Assembly (NCBI RefSeq): GCF_024189315.1
Contig: NZ_JAIZEO010000004.1
Location: 1-64,000, forward strand
Length of the DNA stretch: 64,000 nt
Source: Halobacillus sp. A5
GTDB taxonomy: Bacteria > Bacillota > Bacilli > Bacillales > Halobacillaceae
Reading direction: 5' to 3'
The position numbers and the translations under genes are program-made. Below, in pieces: positions 6,755 through 15,948 of the stretch (position 1 is the first letter of the stretch; the number at the start of each line of letters is the position of its first letter). The notes below the pieces were generated by a model. That model was not told the origin of the DNA. It was given only the letters and a program-made list of their open reading frames with translations, and ran no database searches.

Positions 6755-7900
6755 TTATGGCGTTACCTTCTGCAATCCTTCTATTAAAATGCCGGCAACT
6801 TCCGGACGGCTGAACGTTTCCGGCGGCTTCTCTCCATTTCTCAGCATCTCTCTTACTTTAGTACCTGATAGAATCACATGCTGACTCTTATCGTGAGGGC
6901 ACGTTTTGCTGGAGACCATAGCTTTACACGTATGGCAGTAAAAGCTGTGCTCAAAGAACAATGGTGTAATACCAAGCTCATCTTCTGTGAAATTAGAGAA
7001 GATCTTCTGCGCATCATAAGTGCCGTAGTAATCGCCTACACCCGCATGATCACGCCCTACTATGAAGTGTGTACAGCCGAAGTTCTTACGGACGATGGCA
7101 TGAAAAATGGCTTCTCTAGGTCCGGCATATCTCATTGCGGCATTAAATACAGCCAGGAATACTCGGTTTTTAGGATAATAGTTATCCAGTAATACGTGAT
7201 AGCTTTTTAGTCTTACATCACTTGGTACATCATCACTTTTCGTTTCACCGACAAGAGGATTCAAAAACAGACCGTCTACCGTTTCTAAAGCTGTCTTCTG
7301 AATGTGCTCGTGTGCCCGGTGTACAGGGTTACGCGTTTGGAAACCGACAATCTTCTTCCAGCCCAGCTCTTCAAATTCTTTCCTTGTTTCACTTGGATCC
7401 AGGTAGTACACCTCAGAATGTTTCCGATTCGGCCGCTTCACTAAATGAATAGGTCCTCCAACGTAGTAATCCGGGCGTTCAAACAGCTTCTTTACGCCGG
7501 GATGTTCTAGTTCAGTGGTCTGATAGACGTAGCTGGCTTCTGTTTCTTTCTGTGATTCATAAATTTCCTCAACTTCAATCCAGCCATAAACCTCCCCGTC
7601 TTTAGACAGGCTGACCAGGCTGCCTTCCTGCAGTTCATTTGCTTTCCCTTCATCTACGGGCAGAGTAATCGGGATACTCCACGGAAGACCATTGGATAAG
7701 CGCATATCGTGTACGACTGATTCGTAGTCCCCTTTTTTCAAAAATCCTTTAAGCGGGCTGTAAGCTCCATTGGCAATCAGTTCTAAATCACTAATGGCAA
7801 TATCATCTAATTCAATATTGTTTGAAATATTTTGTTTAGATAAATCTTCAACTTCTACAATTCGATTAACTAATACTCCTCCATGTGGTTGACTCGTCAT
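6755..7900 (-). CDS. sat: Sulfate adenylyltransferase (ATP sulfurylase)
   Basis: The 381-residue enzyme makes APS from sulfate and ATP, the activating step of assimilation. It is the homomeric Sat type and not CysND. Visible motifs are [12 protein letters not shown] (nucleotide binding), [13 protein letters not shown], and a Cys-rich CHTCKAM...CPHD segment that is usual in bacterial Sat. The gene is separated from cysP by a single base. Length and motifs are normal. Confidence 0.95.
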   Translation of the reverse strand: MTSQPHGGVLVNRIVEVEDLSKQNISNNIELDDIAISDLELIANGAYSPLKGFLKKGDYESVVHDMRLSNGLPWSIPITLPVDEGKANELQEGSLVSLSKDGEVYGWIEVEEIYESQKETEASYVYQTTELEHPGVKKLFERPDYYVGGPIHLVKRPNRKHSEVYYLDPSETRKEFEELGWKKIVGFQTRNPVHRAHEHIQKTALETVDGLFLNPLVGETKSDDVPSDVRLKSYHVLLDNYYPKNRVFLAVFNAAMRYAGPREAIFHAIVRKNFGCTHFIVGRDHAGVGDYYGTYDAQKIFSNFTEDELGITPLFFEHSFYCHTCKAMVSSKTCPHDKSQHVILSGTKVREMLRNGEKPPETFSRPEVAGILIEGLQKVTP

Positions 7901-7901
7901 T

Positions 7902-8969
7902 TTAAAACTCCTCCTTAAGTGGATGTCTTGCTTTTTTTATTATTGAAGTTCTTCCGAAATTGGTAAGTACCAATGTTGCGAAAATCCCGCTTGCAATGAT
8001 GAGTACAGTGGATACTTTAGCCATAAGAAAAATCTCAGTCAGGCAGTAAGCAAATACAAGAGAAATGAGCGGCGACGTCACCCAGACTTTTGCAATCTGA
8101 TGAATGACTTTCTTTTTCCAAATCCCCTGCCAGTCTTTAACTGCTCCTACGCCGACAATGCCGGAAGTGGTCACCTGGGTCATTGGGATCGGGATACCCA
8201 GCAAAGAAGCTCCTATGACAAGAAACCCCGAAGTTCCTGATATCACAACCCCGTCAGACAGGGATAAATGTGAAATCCTTTTGCCGTTAGTCTCAAGGAC
8301 TCTTCCTCCTAACAACAACGCTCCCAGTGCCATGAAAAGGCCTCCCGTAATCAGGCCGGTGTTTTTATTTAAAACGTCAGCTCCAACAAGCGGTCCGATG
8401 GCACTGGCAACATTATTCATACCCGCAGCAATCGCTTCTAAAAAGCCTGTAATGATTAGCAGGACCGACAGAACAGCGGTCAATTTTTTGGACATAAACT
8501 TCTTTGGCTTCACCCGCTCCTTCAGCAATCCGAAAAAAAACGTAAGCAGAAAAGCGGTCAACGGTACAAAAATCCAAAACAGTACGATGTCAAATAATTT
8601 CCCGACGAATAGCTGCTGCATTGAAATACTCACACCGACGATCGCACCCACCGTAACTTCGCTTGAAGAAAGAGGGATGCCTAATAGATTCGTTACAAAC
8701 AACGTGATTGCAGAGACAAAGAGAATGATAGCTGCTGCTTCGACGGTAAGACTGCTTTCAGATAGCAGCCCTTTGCCGATCGTCTCTACTACTTCCCCGC
8801 CCCAAAAAGCTCCTGCCAGACAGCCAATCCCGCTTAACAGAAGCGCGATCCATTTTTTGTTTATTACTTGAGCTCCATAGGCAATTCCCATTGTTGCGGC
8901 CGATCCGCTGGCTCCAACGTTAAAGGCGTAAAAATAGGCAATAATGAAGCTCAGAATCAAAAGCGTCAT
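7902..8969 (-). CDS. cysP: Sulfate permease of the PiT family
   Basis: The 355-residue polytopic membrane protein is an inorganic phosphate transporter (PiT) family member. In Bacillus the copy in this operon (CysP) imports sulfate. The start [23 protein letters not shown] carries the family's first helix, and about ten hydrophobic segments follow. The internal repeat signature shows as [14 protein letters not shown] and [16 protein letters not shown]. Its start overlaps the cysH stop by 4 bases (ATGA), which argues for coupled translation. The sulfate specificity is inferred from position between cysH and sat. Confidence 0.9.
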   Translation of the reverse strand: MTLLILSFIIAYFYAFNVGASGSAATMGIAYGAQVINKKWIALLLSGIGCLAGAFWGGEVVETIGKGLLSESSLTVEAAAIILFVSAITLFVTNLLGIPLSSSEVTVGAIVGVSISMQQLFVGKLFDIVLFWIFVPLTAFLLTFFFGLLKERVKPKKFMSKKLTAVLSVLLIITGFLEAIAAGMNNVASAIGPLVGADVLNKNTGLITGGLFMALGALLLGGRVLETNGKRISHLSLSDGVVISGTSGFLVIGASLLGIPIPMTQVTTSGIVGVGAVKDWQGIWKKKVIHQIAKVWVTSPLISLVFAYCLTEIFLMAKVSTVLIIASGIFATLVLTNFGRTSIIKKARHPLKEEF

Positions 8970-9700
8970 GAGGGATTATCCTGACTTGCCGCGGTGTGAA
9001 GCCCACATTCTGTCTTACCAAATCCTGCCCACCTTCCAGAACGGTCATTCGGATCATCAGATGGTGCTGTACACGGCATGCAGCCGATACTCGCGTAGCC
9101 TTGATCATGCAGATCATTGTAAGGCAGATTGTTTTCTTTAATGTGATCCCATACATCGTCCCACGTCCAGTGAATTAACGGACAAACCTTTATAGAACGA
9201 AAACGCTCATCTTTGTTGACGAAATCTGTTTTACTTCTGCTTAAAGACTGTTCACGTCGAAGTCCTGAAACCCAGGCAGTCGCTCCGCTGAGAGCCTCTT
9301 CGAGTGGTTTAATCTTACGAATGTAGCAGCAGTGGTCAGGGTTGGAATTCCAGAGCTGCTCCCCATGCTTTTCCGCCTGCTCATCAAGAGTCAGCTTCGG
9401 TTTCTTCATGGTAATCTTCAGATCCGGGAATCTTTCTTTAATACGGTCAATCAGGTCATACGTTTCTTGAAAGTGAACATCCGTATCCAGGAAAACTATG
9501 TGCGCATCTTTCTTCACCCTGGAAATTAAATCAATAAGAACGATTCCTTCAGCACCAAAGCTGCAGGCATAAACGATGTCATCATATGAGCTGTACGCCC
9601 ATTCCAATATAGTTAAAGCCCCTTTCGTTCCGTCCTCCGGCTGTGTGTCTTTGAATGGATCTTGAACGAAAGATTCATAGGTAATTACATTCTGACTCAT
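8966..9700 (-). CDS. cysH: Assimilatory APS/PAPS reductase
   Basis: The 244-residue enzyme reduces activated sulfate to sulfite with thioredoxin. The P-loop-like SFGAEG is at residues 47-52. Two Cys pairs, CC at 124-125 and CMPC at 207-210, bind the [4Fe-4S] cluster that marks APS-reducing enzymes. The catalytic Cys232 is in the C-terminal ECGLH. I chose ATG 9700, preceded by AGGAGG. The open frame continues upstream into the riboswitch region but has no ribosome site there. It is the first gene of the operon. Transcription should be controlled by the SAM-I riboswitch. Confidence 0.95.
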   Translation of the reverse strand: MSQNVITYESFVQDPFKDTQPEDGTKGALTILEWAYSSYDDIVYACSFGAEGIVLIDLISRVKKDAHIVFLDTDVHFQETYDLIDRIKERFPDLKITMKKPKLTLDEQAEKHGEQLWNSNPDHCCYIRKIKPLEEALSGATAWVSGLRREQSLSRSKTDFVNKDERFRSIKVCPLIHWTWDDVWDHIKENNLPYNDLHDQGYASIGCMPCTAPSDDPNDRSGRWAGFGKTECGLHTAASQDNPS

Positions 9701-9786
9701 TATGAAGCCCTCCTCTAAAGAGTTATGAATGAGGAAGCCCGAATAAGCGCCTCCACTGTCTATTGCTAAGACAGTCATAAACAGAA

Positions 9787-9816
9787 AATCCTCTTCTTTA
9801 GATAAAAGAAGAGGAT
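9787..9816 (-). terminator. Expression-platform terminator of the SAM riboswitch
   Basis: On the minus strand ATCCTCTTCTTT pairs with AAAGAAGAGGAT and is followed by TTTTC. It lies about 20 bases downstream of the riboswitch P1 helix, as expected for SAM-dependent termination. A further small hairpin (about 9758-9778) lies between it and cysH. Confidence 0.9.
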
Positions 9817-9838
9817 GAGAAATTTGATCTCTGCTCTT

Positions 9839-9946
9839 CTTATCTATCAAGCGGTGATGCCTGCTGGAGTTAGCACAGTACTTTTTACGATTTTAAGTCT
9901 GTTGCCGAGGTTTCACCGGGCCAGTCCCTCCACCTCTCTGGATAAG
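9839..9946 (-). promoter_or_regulatory. SAM-I (S-box) riboswitch upstream of cysH
   Basis: The minus strand shows the S-box consensus: CTTATCCAGAGAGGTGGAGG, then GACTGGCCCGGTGAAACC, CGGCAACAG, a GTGCTAACTCCAGCAG segment and the closing GATAAG of P1. High SAM should favour the downstream terminator, shutting off the sulfate operon when methionine and SAM are plentiful. B. subtilis cysH has the same kind of control. Confidence 0.96.
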
Positions 9947-9971
9947 AAAAATTACTATGTGATTAAATGGA

Positions 9972-10000
9972 AATATACAGCATGATTTAAAAGCTGTCAA
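9972..10000 (-). promoter_or_regulatory. SigA-type promoter of the cysH operon
   Basis: Minus-strand -35 TTGACA (10000-9995) and -10 TATATT (9977-9972) are 17 bp apart. Transcription would start about 15-20 bases before the riboswitch. Confidence 0.85.
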
Positions 10001-10016
10001 AGGGGTTTTTTGTTGA

Positions 10017-10362
10017 TTTATTGCATGTTAAGCCCGTAAATCCCTTTATTCCTAGCGTTTTAGTCAGTTTTAAAAAAATAAAAAATTTTTTTGAGAAACC
10101 GAAAAACGATCTCTTCGAAAATTTTCAGCCCATTTTATACGGCTCTATTAAACAATCGAACTGCTCTTTATCAACATATTCAATCATCTGCATAAATGTT
10201 AGTTATCAAGCAGTTCTCCAGAGAACTTCCAGAGGAGGCTCAGCGCATGCCTACGGAAAGCGAGTCATTTCCCAGCCCTCCCTACGATATCCAAGGTAAC
10301 GTAAATATGCAGTTCGTAAGGGGGTCTTGAGGGGAAGAAACGCAGCAACTCAATATCAGCTT
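10017..10362. other. Intergenic stretch, no gene seen
   Basis: This AT-rich stretch lies between the cysH promoter and the end of the MFS gene. It contains an 8-bp inverted repeat (GAACTGCT at 10158-10165 with AGCAGTTC at 10209-10216) and a GC-rich piece around 10230-10285 that looks like a dispersed intergenic repeat. No open frame has a convincing start. I see no clear terminator for the MFS gene. Confidence 0.5.
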
Positions 10363-11550
10363 TTAACCCAGCCTTTTATAAAATGGAAGACAGGCAGCAG
10401 CCAATAAGAAGATCACACTCGTAGACATAATCCCCCGCCACTCAAACTGCTCCCACAGTGATCCGATAGCTGTGCTACCAATCGCAACTCCAATGTAATA
10501 GCTGATTAAATAAAAGCCTGAAGCGCCACTGCGATGATGAACAGCCGTTTTACTTACTAAAGCTGCAGCCATAGAATGAGCTACGAAGAATCCCATACAC
10601 ATAGTTCCTAGTCCCAGCAGCAGAAACGCCGTTAAAGGAAGCCCTGTCATCCATACACCCATCAGGAGAACCACCAATCCTCCCAGCATTACTTTAGACA
10701 GTCCCGCCCGTACTGAGAGCCTCCCTGCCAGTGGAGGAGCCAGCACACCAAATCCGTAAGCTAAATAAGTAAATGAGATCGATTTCAAGCTCCAATTAAA
10801 AGGATCGCTCTGCAAGTAAAAAGGCAGGTACGTCCATGCTGCTGTAAAGACAACCTGCAGCAGCAACCCCATGAGAAACAAGGACAGCATGTTTCGATCT
10901 TTTAAATGGACCAGCATTCCTATAAGGTCCTTCCGCATAGGTGTCTCCTGCTTCTCAAAAAATCTCTCTTTTGGCAGCAGCCAAATAAATAGAAGCGTGG
11001 TCACTAGTCCAAAACCGGACAAGAAAAGCAGGGTCATGTTCCAGTTGAATACGTCCGTGACGTATCCTGAAACCACCCGGCCTCCCATTCCTCCTAAAGC
11101 ATTGCTGGAAATATATAAAGTAACGGCAAGGCCCAGGTCTTTAGTGCTGACTTCTTCCCCTAAATAGCCCATGGCTGCGGCCGGGACACCCGCAAGAAAG
11201 AAACCTTGCAGCAGCCGAAGGAAAACCAATCCTTCAAACGATGGAATAAAAGGCATCAGTACTAATAGAAGCACCGTCATGCCTAAAGATATCTGCATCA
11301 ACAACAGCCGGCCATAACGATCGGCCATAAACCCTAATATAAATAAACCACCAACCATAGAAATAACAGCCGATGACATCAAATAGCTGGACTGAGTCGC
11401 TGTAACATTAAACTCGTTTGAGAATACAGGAAGCAGCGGCTGAAATACGTACAACGTAGAAAAGATTAATAAGGAAGCAAGCATTAAGGCCGCAGTGACC
11501 TGCCAAAATGCTGCTTCTTTAGATGTGTACGGCTTTAATTGCGTGGTCAT
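10363..11550 (-). CDS. Major facilitator superfamily transporter
   Basis: The 395-residue protein has 12 predicted membrane helices in two halves. The loop 2-3 motif GFMADRYGR is the MFS signature (normally GxxaDrxGrR). The family resembles the drug/unknown-substrate MFS proteins of Bacillus. I see none of the nitrate-binding glycine-rich signature of NarK/NasA, so I do not call it the missing nitrate importer. It starts 13 bases after the SLC13 gene ends, with AAGGATG as Shine-Dalgarno, so the two are probably cotranscribed. The substrate is unknown. Confidence 0.82.
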   Translation of the reverse strand: MTTQLKPYTSKEAAFWQVTAALMLASLLIFSTLYVFQPLLPVFSNEFNVTATQSSYLMSSAVISMVGGLFILGFMADRYGRLLLMQISLGMTVLLLVLMPFIPSFEGLVFLRLLQGFFLAGVPAAAMGYLGEEVSTKDLGLAVTLYISSNALGGMGGRVVSGYVTDVFNWNMTLLFLSGFGLVTTLLFIWLLPKERFFEKQETPMRKDLIGMLVHLKDRNMLSLFLMGLLLQVVFTAAWTYLPFYLQSDPFNWSLKSISFTYLAYGFGVLAPPLAGRLSVRAGLSKVMLGGLVVLLMGVWMTGLPLTAFLLLGLGTMCMGFFVAHSMAAALVSKTAVHHRSGASGFYLISYYIGVAIGSTAIGSLWEQFEWRGIMSTSVIFLLAAACLPFYKRLG

Positions 11551-11563
11551 GGTGCAATCATCC

Positions 11564-13228
11564 TTAATCTCTAAACTGTTCCGGGAAGGTAGTCAGATCA
11601 ATCCCCCAAACAAAAGGAAGATAAATGAAAATGGCAAGCGTTACTATAATAATTGCCACGATGTTAAGCCAGAATCCTGCTTTCGCCATATCAGGTATTC
11701 TCAAATAACCCGATCCAAATACGACAGCATTTGGCGGAGTAGCTACAGGCAGCATAAACGCACAGCTGGCCGCAACACCGGCTCCAATCATTAAACTATA
11801 CGGATGCACATTTATGGCCGCAGCAAGTGAAGCCATAATTGGGAACATCATCGTTGCTGTTGCCGTGTTTGATGTAATCTCAGTTAAGAAGATAACTAAA
11901 GTAATCACAGTGGCTACAATCAGGATAAAACTGATGCCTTCTAAAATGGTCAGCTGCGATCCTATCCATTCGGCAAGTCCTGAATCTTCAAAGCCTGCCG
12001 CTATCGCCAGACCTGCGCCAAACAAGAGCAGAATTCCCCATGGAAGCCCTTTGGCAGTATCCCAATCTAAAAGGAAATCTCCTTTATTATTTTTGGAAGG
12101 GATAAGGAACAGAATGATTGCGGCAGTCATCGCAATAATGGTGTCGCTTATATTTTCATTAATATGGACTAACACAAACGAACGCAGTATCCATGCTGCT
12201 GCCGTTAAAGTGAACACAGTCATGACTACTTTTTCTTCGGAGGACATAACTCCAAGTGATTTACGTTCAGAAGCAATCACTTCTTTGCCTCCCGGCAGCT
12301 GTTTCATTTTCATTGGATAGGCAATTTTCACGAGGTAAACCCAGGCAATAATCATAAATAAAATGGTTATAGGCACCCCAAAAGCCATCCAGTCAAGAAA
12401 AGAAATTTCAATACCGTACTGGTTCTCCACCACTCCTCTAAAGAGAGAGTTGGGAGGGGTACCTATTAAAGTAGCCAGCCCGCCGATCGATGCACTATAA
12501 GCAATCCCGAGCATGGTTACCTTTCCAAAGTTAAAAGAAGTATGATCGACCACACCTTCACCTGACTGCTTTAATTGCTCAGAAGATTGATAGATTACTG
12601 CAAGACCAATCGGCACCATCATCATTGCAGTTGCCGTATTCGAAATCCACATCGATAAGAAACCGGTCGCTGCCATGAAACCTAAAACGATACGTTCGGT
12701 GCTCGTACCAATCATTGAAATAATGAACAGGGCAATCCTTTTATGTAAGTACCATTTCTGCATCGCCAACGCGATTAAGAACCCGCCCATAAATAGAAAA
12801 ATTGTATTATCTCCGTACGAAGAAGCGGTGTCTCCCCCATCGAGTCCACCCGTCAGCGGGAACAAAATTAACGGAAGCAGGGACGTTGCGGGGATGGGCA
12901 TCGCTTCTGTAATCCACCAGGTGGCAATCCACAGCGTACTCGCCAGTATCGCTACTGCACTATCCGAAAGTCCTTCTGCCTCAAAGAACAACAATGTAAG
13001 CGCAAACAAAATAGGTCCTAAAAACAACCCTGCTTTCTGTCTCGTACCAAAAGACGGACCAGAGCCGTTTGAATCCCCGCCGGTGTCACCCTCCTGACTG
13101 TCTTTTTGGTCAGCCTGCGGAATGTTATCAGAATTTCCATTTACGGTGAATTTCATTAGATCTTTTGCTTGTTCATGTAAATGCCAAAGGTAATTCCAAT
13201 AGCTTTTTGTTGTGGTGTTTTTCTGCAT
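11564..13228 (-). CDS. SLC13/DASS family sodium:anion symporter
   Basis: The 554-residue membrane protein belongs to the divalent anion:Na+ symporters, which import C4-dicarboxylates, citrate or sulfate with sodium. The two diagnostic Ser-Asn-Thr motifs are present, ISNTATAMMM in the first half and TSNTATATMM in the second; they form the substrate and Na+ site in this family. An unusual hydrophilic N-terminal extension of about 60 residues, rich in Asp, Gly and Ser, precedes the first helix. CGGAGG lies 8 bases before the ATG. Dicarboxylate is the more common substrate. Sulfate cannot be ruled out given the nearby sulfur genes. Confidence 0.85.
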   Translation of the reverse strand: MQKNTTTKSYWNYLWHLHEQAKDLMKFTVNGNSDNIPQADQKDSQEGDTGGDSNGSGPSFGTRQKAGLFLGPILFALTLLFFEAEGLSDSAVAILASTLWIATWWITEAMPIPATSLLPLILFPLTGGLDGGDTASSYGDNTIFLFMGGFLIALAMQKWYLHKRIALFIISMIGTSTERIVLGFMAATGFLSMWISNTATAMMMVPIGLAVIYQSSEQLKQSGEGVVDHTSFNFGKVTMLGIAYSASIGGLATLIGTPPNSLFRGVVENQYGIEISFLDWMAFGVPITILFMIIAWVYLVKIAYPMKMKQLPGGKEVIASERKSLGVMSSEEKVVMTVFTLTAAAWILRSFVLVHINENISDTIIAMTAAIILFLIPSKNNKGDFLLDWDTAKGLPWGILLLFGAGLAIAAGFEDSGLAEWIGSQLTILEGISFILIVATVITLVIFLTEITSNTATATMMFPIMASLAAAINVHPYSLMIGAGVAASCAFMLPVATPPNAVVFGSGYLRIPDMAKAGFWLNIVAIIIVTLAIFIYLPFVWGIDLTTFPEQFRD

Positions 13229-13344
13229 CTAAATACCTCCGATTCGTGAAACTTTAGTGAAAATTCTAATATATCGTCAAATTCTATCACATATTAACAT
13301 CTGAATATATAGTTCTATAGAGGCAGTGCCCTGCTTCTCAACCA

Positions 13345-14157
13345 TTATACGGTTTGGCAGGTCTCTCTGCCCCTTTCCACCGAACGGGGACGGGCGGCAT
13401 GATACCAATGCATACATAAAAAGAAGATAAGTACCAAATCAACAGCATCCCCTCCATAATACATCAGTTTCCCGCCTGCTTCCGCCTGCCGGGAAGGAAC
13501 CCCTGCAGGCGGATGACTATAAATATATTTAGATAAAATTCCATGAAAAGCAAGCGCGGCTGTTAAAATAACGGCACGATAAGTATATCTACGCCTATGA
13601 GACACCGGATCAACATATATCATCGAAGCTGTAAATAAGTAACCCGCAAGAAAAACATGTACATGAACAAAAATATGCAGCACTAAATACTCGTGCATTA
13701 AAGCATATAAGCTTGTGCTATACAATACCCATAAGCCTCCAACATTTAGCATAGAGGCAGTGAATGGATCCATAAGCACATTGACGAACCGTGACCTTAG
13801 AAGCTTCGTCACCTTCTTAGCATAGTTGATAGGTAATGCCCTGAATAATAATGTCAGAGGTGCAGCGAACACCATGAGCAGAGGAGCAAGCATGCCTAAG
13901 AGTAAATGACCGGCCATATGGGCGGTGAAATTTGTGTGCGCCCATTGAGCAAGCGGCCCAGCAACTGAAATAACAGCGCACAGTACACCTGTAAACCATA
14001 AAAGAGTTCTGTAAAAAGACCATTTCTTATTCTTCCTTTTTGATCGATACAGAGCAGCAGCATAGCCGAGGGCAGCTAGTATAAACGGAAGGGATAAAAT
14101 AACCTGAGACCAAAGCACCGCTCCATCTGACAACATATGGTCAGAATGATGGCTCAT
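13345..14157 (-). CDS. CtaG-like cytochrome c oxidase assembly membrane protein (caa3_CtaG)
   Basis: The 270-residue protein has about seven membrane helices and many membrane-edge histidines (AHMAGHLLLGMLAP, HIFVHVHVFLAG, AFHGILSKYIYSH). This is the Caa3_CtaG family, which in Bacillus is needed for active cytochrome caa3 oxidase, probably in copper delivery. No oxidase genes are in the window, so this may be a paralogue, and the function is by family only. Its start overlaps the end of the DUF2243 gene by 4 bases, so the two are translated together and likely work together. Confidence 0.83.
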   Translation of the reverse strand: MSHHSDHMLSDGAVLWSQVILSLPFILAALGYAAALYRSKRKNKKWSFYRTLLWFTGVLCAVISVAGPLAQWAHTNFTAHMAGHLLLGMLAPLLMVFAAPLTLLFRALPINYAKKVTKLLRSRFVNVLMDPFTASMLNVGGLWVLYSTSLYALMHEYLVLHIFVHVHVFLAGYLFTASMIYVDPVSHRRRYTYRAVILTAALAFHGILSKYIYSHPPAGVPSRQAEAGGKLMYYGGDAVDLVLIFFLCMHWYHAARPRSVERGRETCQTV

Positions 14158-14639
14158 GCTCCTCCCTCTCCCTCAGCACTCTTACGTGTATTACGTAAAA
14201 TGACTGCTCCTATAATGATCATTATTACGGCAATCCCATTCCACACGAAGTCATACGCCAGTACATTATCAACGTACCGAATTTGATGAAGCCTCATTAA
14301 TTTGTGTTGAATAAGACCGTCATACAGCTGAAATACTCCTGCTCCAAGTAAAATACCTCCCCACCATCTTCTCAGCCACAGACCCTCTCTCCTGCGCAGG
14401 TCTGCAAATAAAAATAAACCGCCGATCGTTGCGAACCAGCTGAACGCATGAAAGAAGCCATCAGAGACTAGTCCCACATTCGTTGTTGATTGATCATAGA
14501 AATGATGCCAGTGTAATAATTGGTGAAAAAGCGTTTCATCTAAAAAAGCAACAATCCCCACACCGAATAAGAACCCTGACCATAAATTACGAGATAAATA
14601 GGAAGACTTGTATATATTCTTAATACTTGTGTTTCCCAA
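14154..14639 (-). CDS. DUF2243 membrane protein
   Basis: I start this 161-residue protein at TTG 14639, where AGGAGGG is 6 bases upstream. The longer open frame to 14822 runs back through the nas terminator and sumT and is not credible. There are four hydrophobic segments. The conserved LDETLFHQLLHWHHFYD and YDGLIQHKLMRLHQIR stretches, rich in His and Asp, mark DUF2243. Their function is unknown. Members are often found beside CtaG-like genes, as here, which hints at a role in oxidase or metal biology. Confidence 0.8.
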   Translation of the reverse strand: MGNTSIKNIYKSSYLSRNLWSGFLFGVGIVAFLDETLFHQLLHWHHFYDQSTTNVGLVSDGFFHAFSWFATIGGLFLFADLRRREGLWLRRWWGGILLGAGVFQLYDGLIQHKLMRLHQIRYVDNVLAYDFVWNGIAVIMIIIGAVILRNTRKSAEGEGGA

Positions 14640-14720
14640 TCTGGTCCCTCCTCTTCTTATTAAAGAATTCCCACAAAAATTTCCTGTAAACTTATTATGG
14701 CAGTTAAAAGGATTTAACAA

Positions 14721-14751
14721 ACTCAAAAAACCCAAGCATGATAATGCCTGG
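14721..14751 (-). terminator. Terminator of the nas operon
   Basis: On the minus strand CCCAGGCAT pairs with ATGCTTGGG (one wobble), with a 4-base loop, and runs into TTTTTTG. It lies about 50 bases after the second sumT and before the DUF2243 Shine-Dalgarno, separating the two transcription units. Confidence 0.88.
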
Positions 14752-14802
14752 GCTCTCCAGATTATTTTTATATTGATATAGTATAGCAGTTTTAGCTTCC
14801 CG

Positions 14803-15582
14803 CTAGGCTTCGATCGCCTCAAATTCTTGAAATTGCTGATGGTTTTTCAGTAACTCATGAAGTCGTTCACGAAAACGCACCACTTCCCCAACGACAATCA
14901 TGGCAGGGTTTTTTATTTCTTGTGCTTCTACAATCTCTACAATCGTTGAGATCGTCCCCGTGACTACACGTTGATTGTCAGTAGTCCCCTGCTCGATAAC
15001 CGCTGCTGGTTTATCTTTGCTGCTCTCATTCTGCAGCAGCTGGCTGCAGATATAGGGGAGGTTGCTGATACCCATGTAAATAGCCAGGGTATCAATGTTT
15101 TCTGAAAGGCTTTTCCAATCGATGGCTTTATCATTTCCTTTACAACGGTGGCCGGCAATGACAGCAAATGAGCTCCCCATCTCTCTATGGGTGACAGGGA
15201 TGTCTGCATAAGCCGGGGCGGCAATTCCAGAAGTGATTCCCGGAACAATTTCACACGAAATCCCATGCTCAGCTAATGCCACAGCTTCTTCCGCCCCGCG
15301 GCCGAAAACAAATGGGTCTCCTCCCTTTAAACGTGTTACCCTTTTCCCTTGTTTAGCATATTTGACGAGTAAATGATTGATGGTTTCCTGCTTTAAGATA
15401 TGAAACTTCGGATGCTTTCCGCAAAATACTAAATCGACGCCGGGTCTGGCATGCTCCAGCAGCTGTTTATTTACAAGCCGGTCATATAATATTACATCGG
15501 CCGTCTGTATGCATTTCAGAGCTTTAACCGTAACTAAATCAGGATCTCCAGGACCTGCTCCAACTAAATATACTTTTGACAT
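14803..15582 (-). CDS. nasF: Uroporphyrinogen-III C-methyltransferase, nitrite-reductase cluster copy
   Basis: The 259-residue SumT has the same motifs as the sulfur-operon copy: GAGPGDPDLVTVKALK, DVILYDRLVNKQ, GGDPFVFGRGAEE and PGITSGIAAPAYADIPVTHR. Position at the end of nirB-nirD matches B. subtilis nasF, where it supplies precorrin-2 for the siroheme of nitrite reductase. The C-terminal third differs most from the other copy, so this is not a recent duplication. It starts 23 bases after nirD. Confidence 0.93.
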   Translation of the reverse strand: MSKVYLVGAGPGDPDLVTVKALKCIQTADVILYDRLVNKQLLEHARPGVDLVFCGKHPKFHILKQETINHLLVKYAKQGKRVTRLKGGDPFVFGRGAEEAVALAEHGISCEIVPGITSGIAAPAYADIPVTHREMGSSFAVIAGHRCKGNDKAIDWKSLSENIDTLAIYMGISNLPYICSQLLQNESSKDKPAAVIEQGTTDNQRVVTGTISTIVEIVEAQEIKNPAMIVVGEVVRFRERLHELLKNHQQFQEFEAIEA

Positions 15583-15605
15583 AAACGCCCTCCTAAAGGC
15601 TTCAT

Positions 15606-15929
15606 TTATTCTGGGATATAAATGTAGACGTCTCCATTCTGTACTTCTACGTCATACGTTTGAACACAACCTGTATCAGGATCCTGAACCTTCCCATCCA
15701 CGACACTGATCTTCCAATCGTGCATAGGACAGAAAACATGCTCCCCGCTCACCATTCCTTCAGCGAGCACACCACCTTTATGAGGGCAGCGATTCTCAAT
15801 AACTCGTATATTATCGTCCGCTAATTTAAAAATCGCCAGCTCCAGACCTCCCGCTTCAACCGTTCTCCCTAACTTCTCAGGAAGATCACTCAGCTTTGCA
15901 GCGAACACTCTCTTTAAAACTTGTTCCAT
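15606..15929 (-). CDS. nirD: Nitrite reductase small subunit (Rieske type)
   Basis: This is a 107-residue Rieske-fold protein with the two [2Fe-2S] ligand motifs RCPHKGG and FCPMHDW. It is the small subunit (NasE/NirD) that accompanies NirB in assimilatory NADH-dependent nitrite reduction. I start it at ATG 15929, preceded by GGAGG. The longer frame runs into nirB. It lies 19 bases downstream of nirB and is certainly cotranscribed with it. Confidence 0.94.
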   Translation of the reverse strand: MEQVLKRVFAAKLSDLPEKLGRTVEAGGLELAIFKLADDNIRVIENRCPHKGGVLAEGMVSGEHVFCPMHDWKISVVDGKVQDPDTGCVQTYDVEVQNGDVYIYIPE

Positions 15930-15948
15930 CTCAAATTCCTCCTTAGAT

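Noticed and set aside
9701-9850. N-terminal extension of cysH
   Set aside because: The open frame runs through the riboswitch terminator and lacks a ribosome site. The ATG at 9700 has AGGAGG.
10158-10216. Inverted repeat GAACTGCT/AGCAGTTC as a riboswitch or terminator
   Set aside because: Only the outer 8 bp pair cleanly around a long loop, there is no T-run, and it sits upstream of no gene in the right orientation.
10363-11550. MFS gene as the missing nitrate transporter
   Set aside because: The protein lacks the glycine-rich nitrate signature motifs of NarK/NasA and is in another transcription unit.
14640-14822. Upstream extension of the DUF2243 gene
   Set aside because: It crosses the nas operon terminator and overlaps sumT. 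The TTG with AGGAGGG is a better start.
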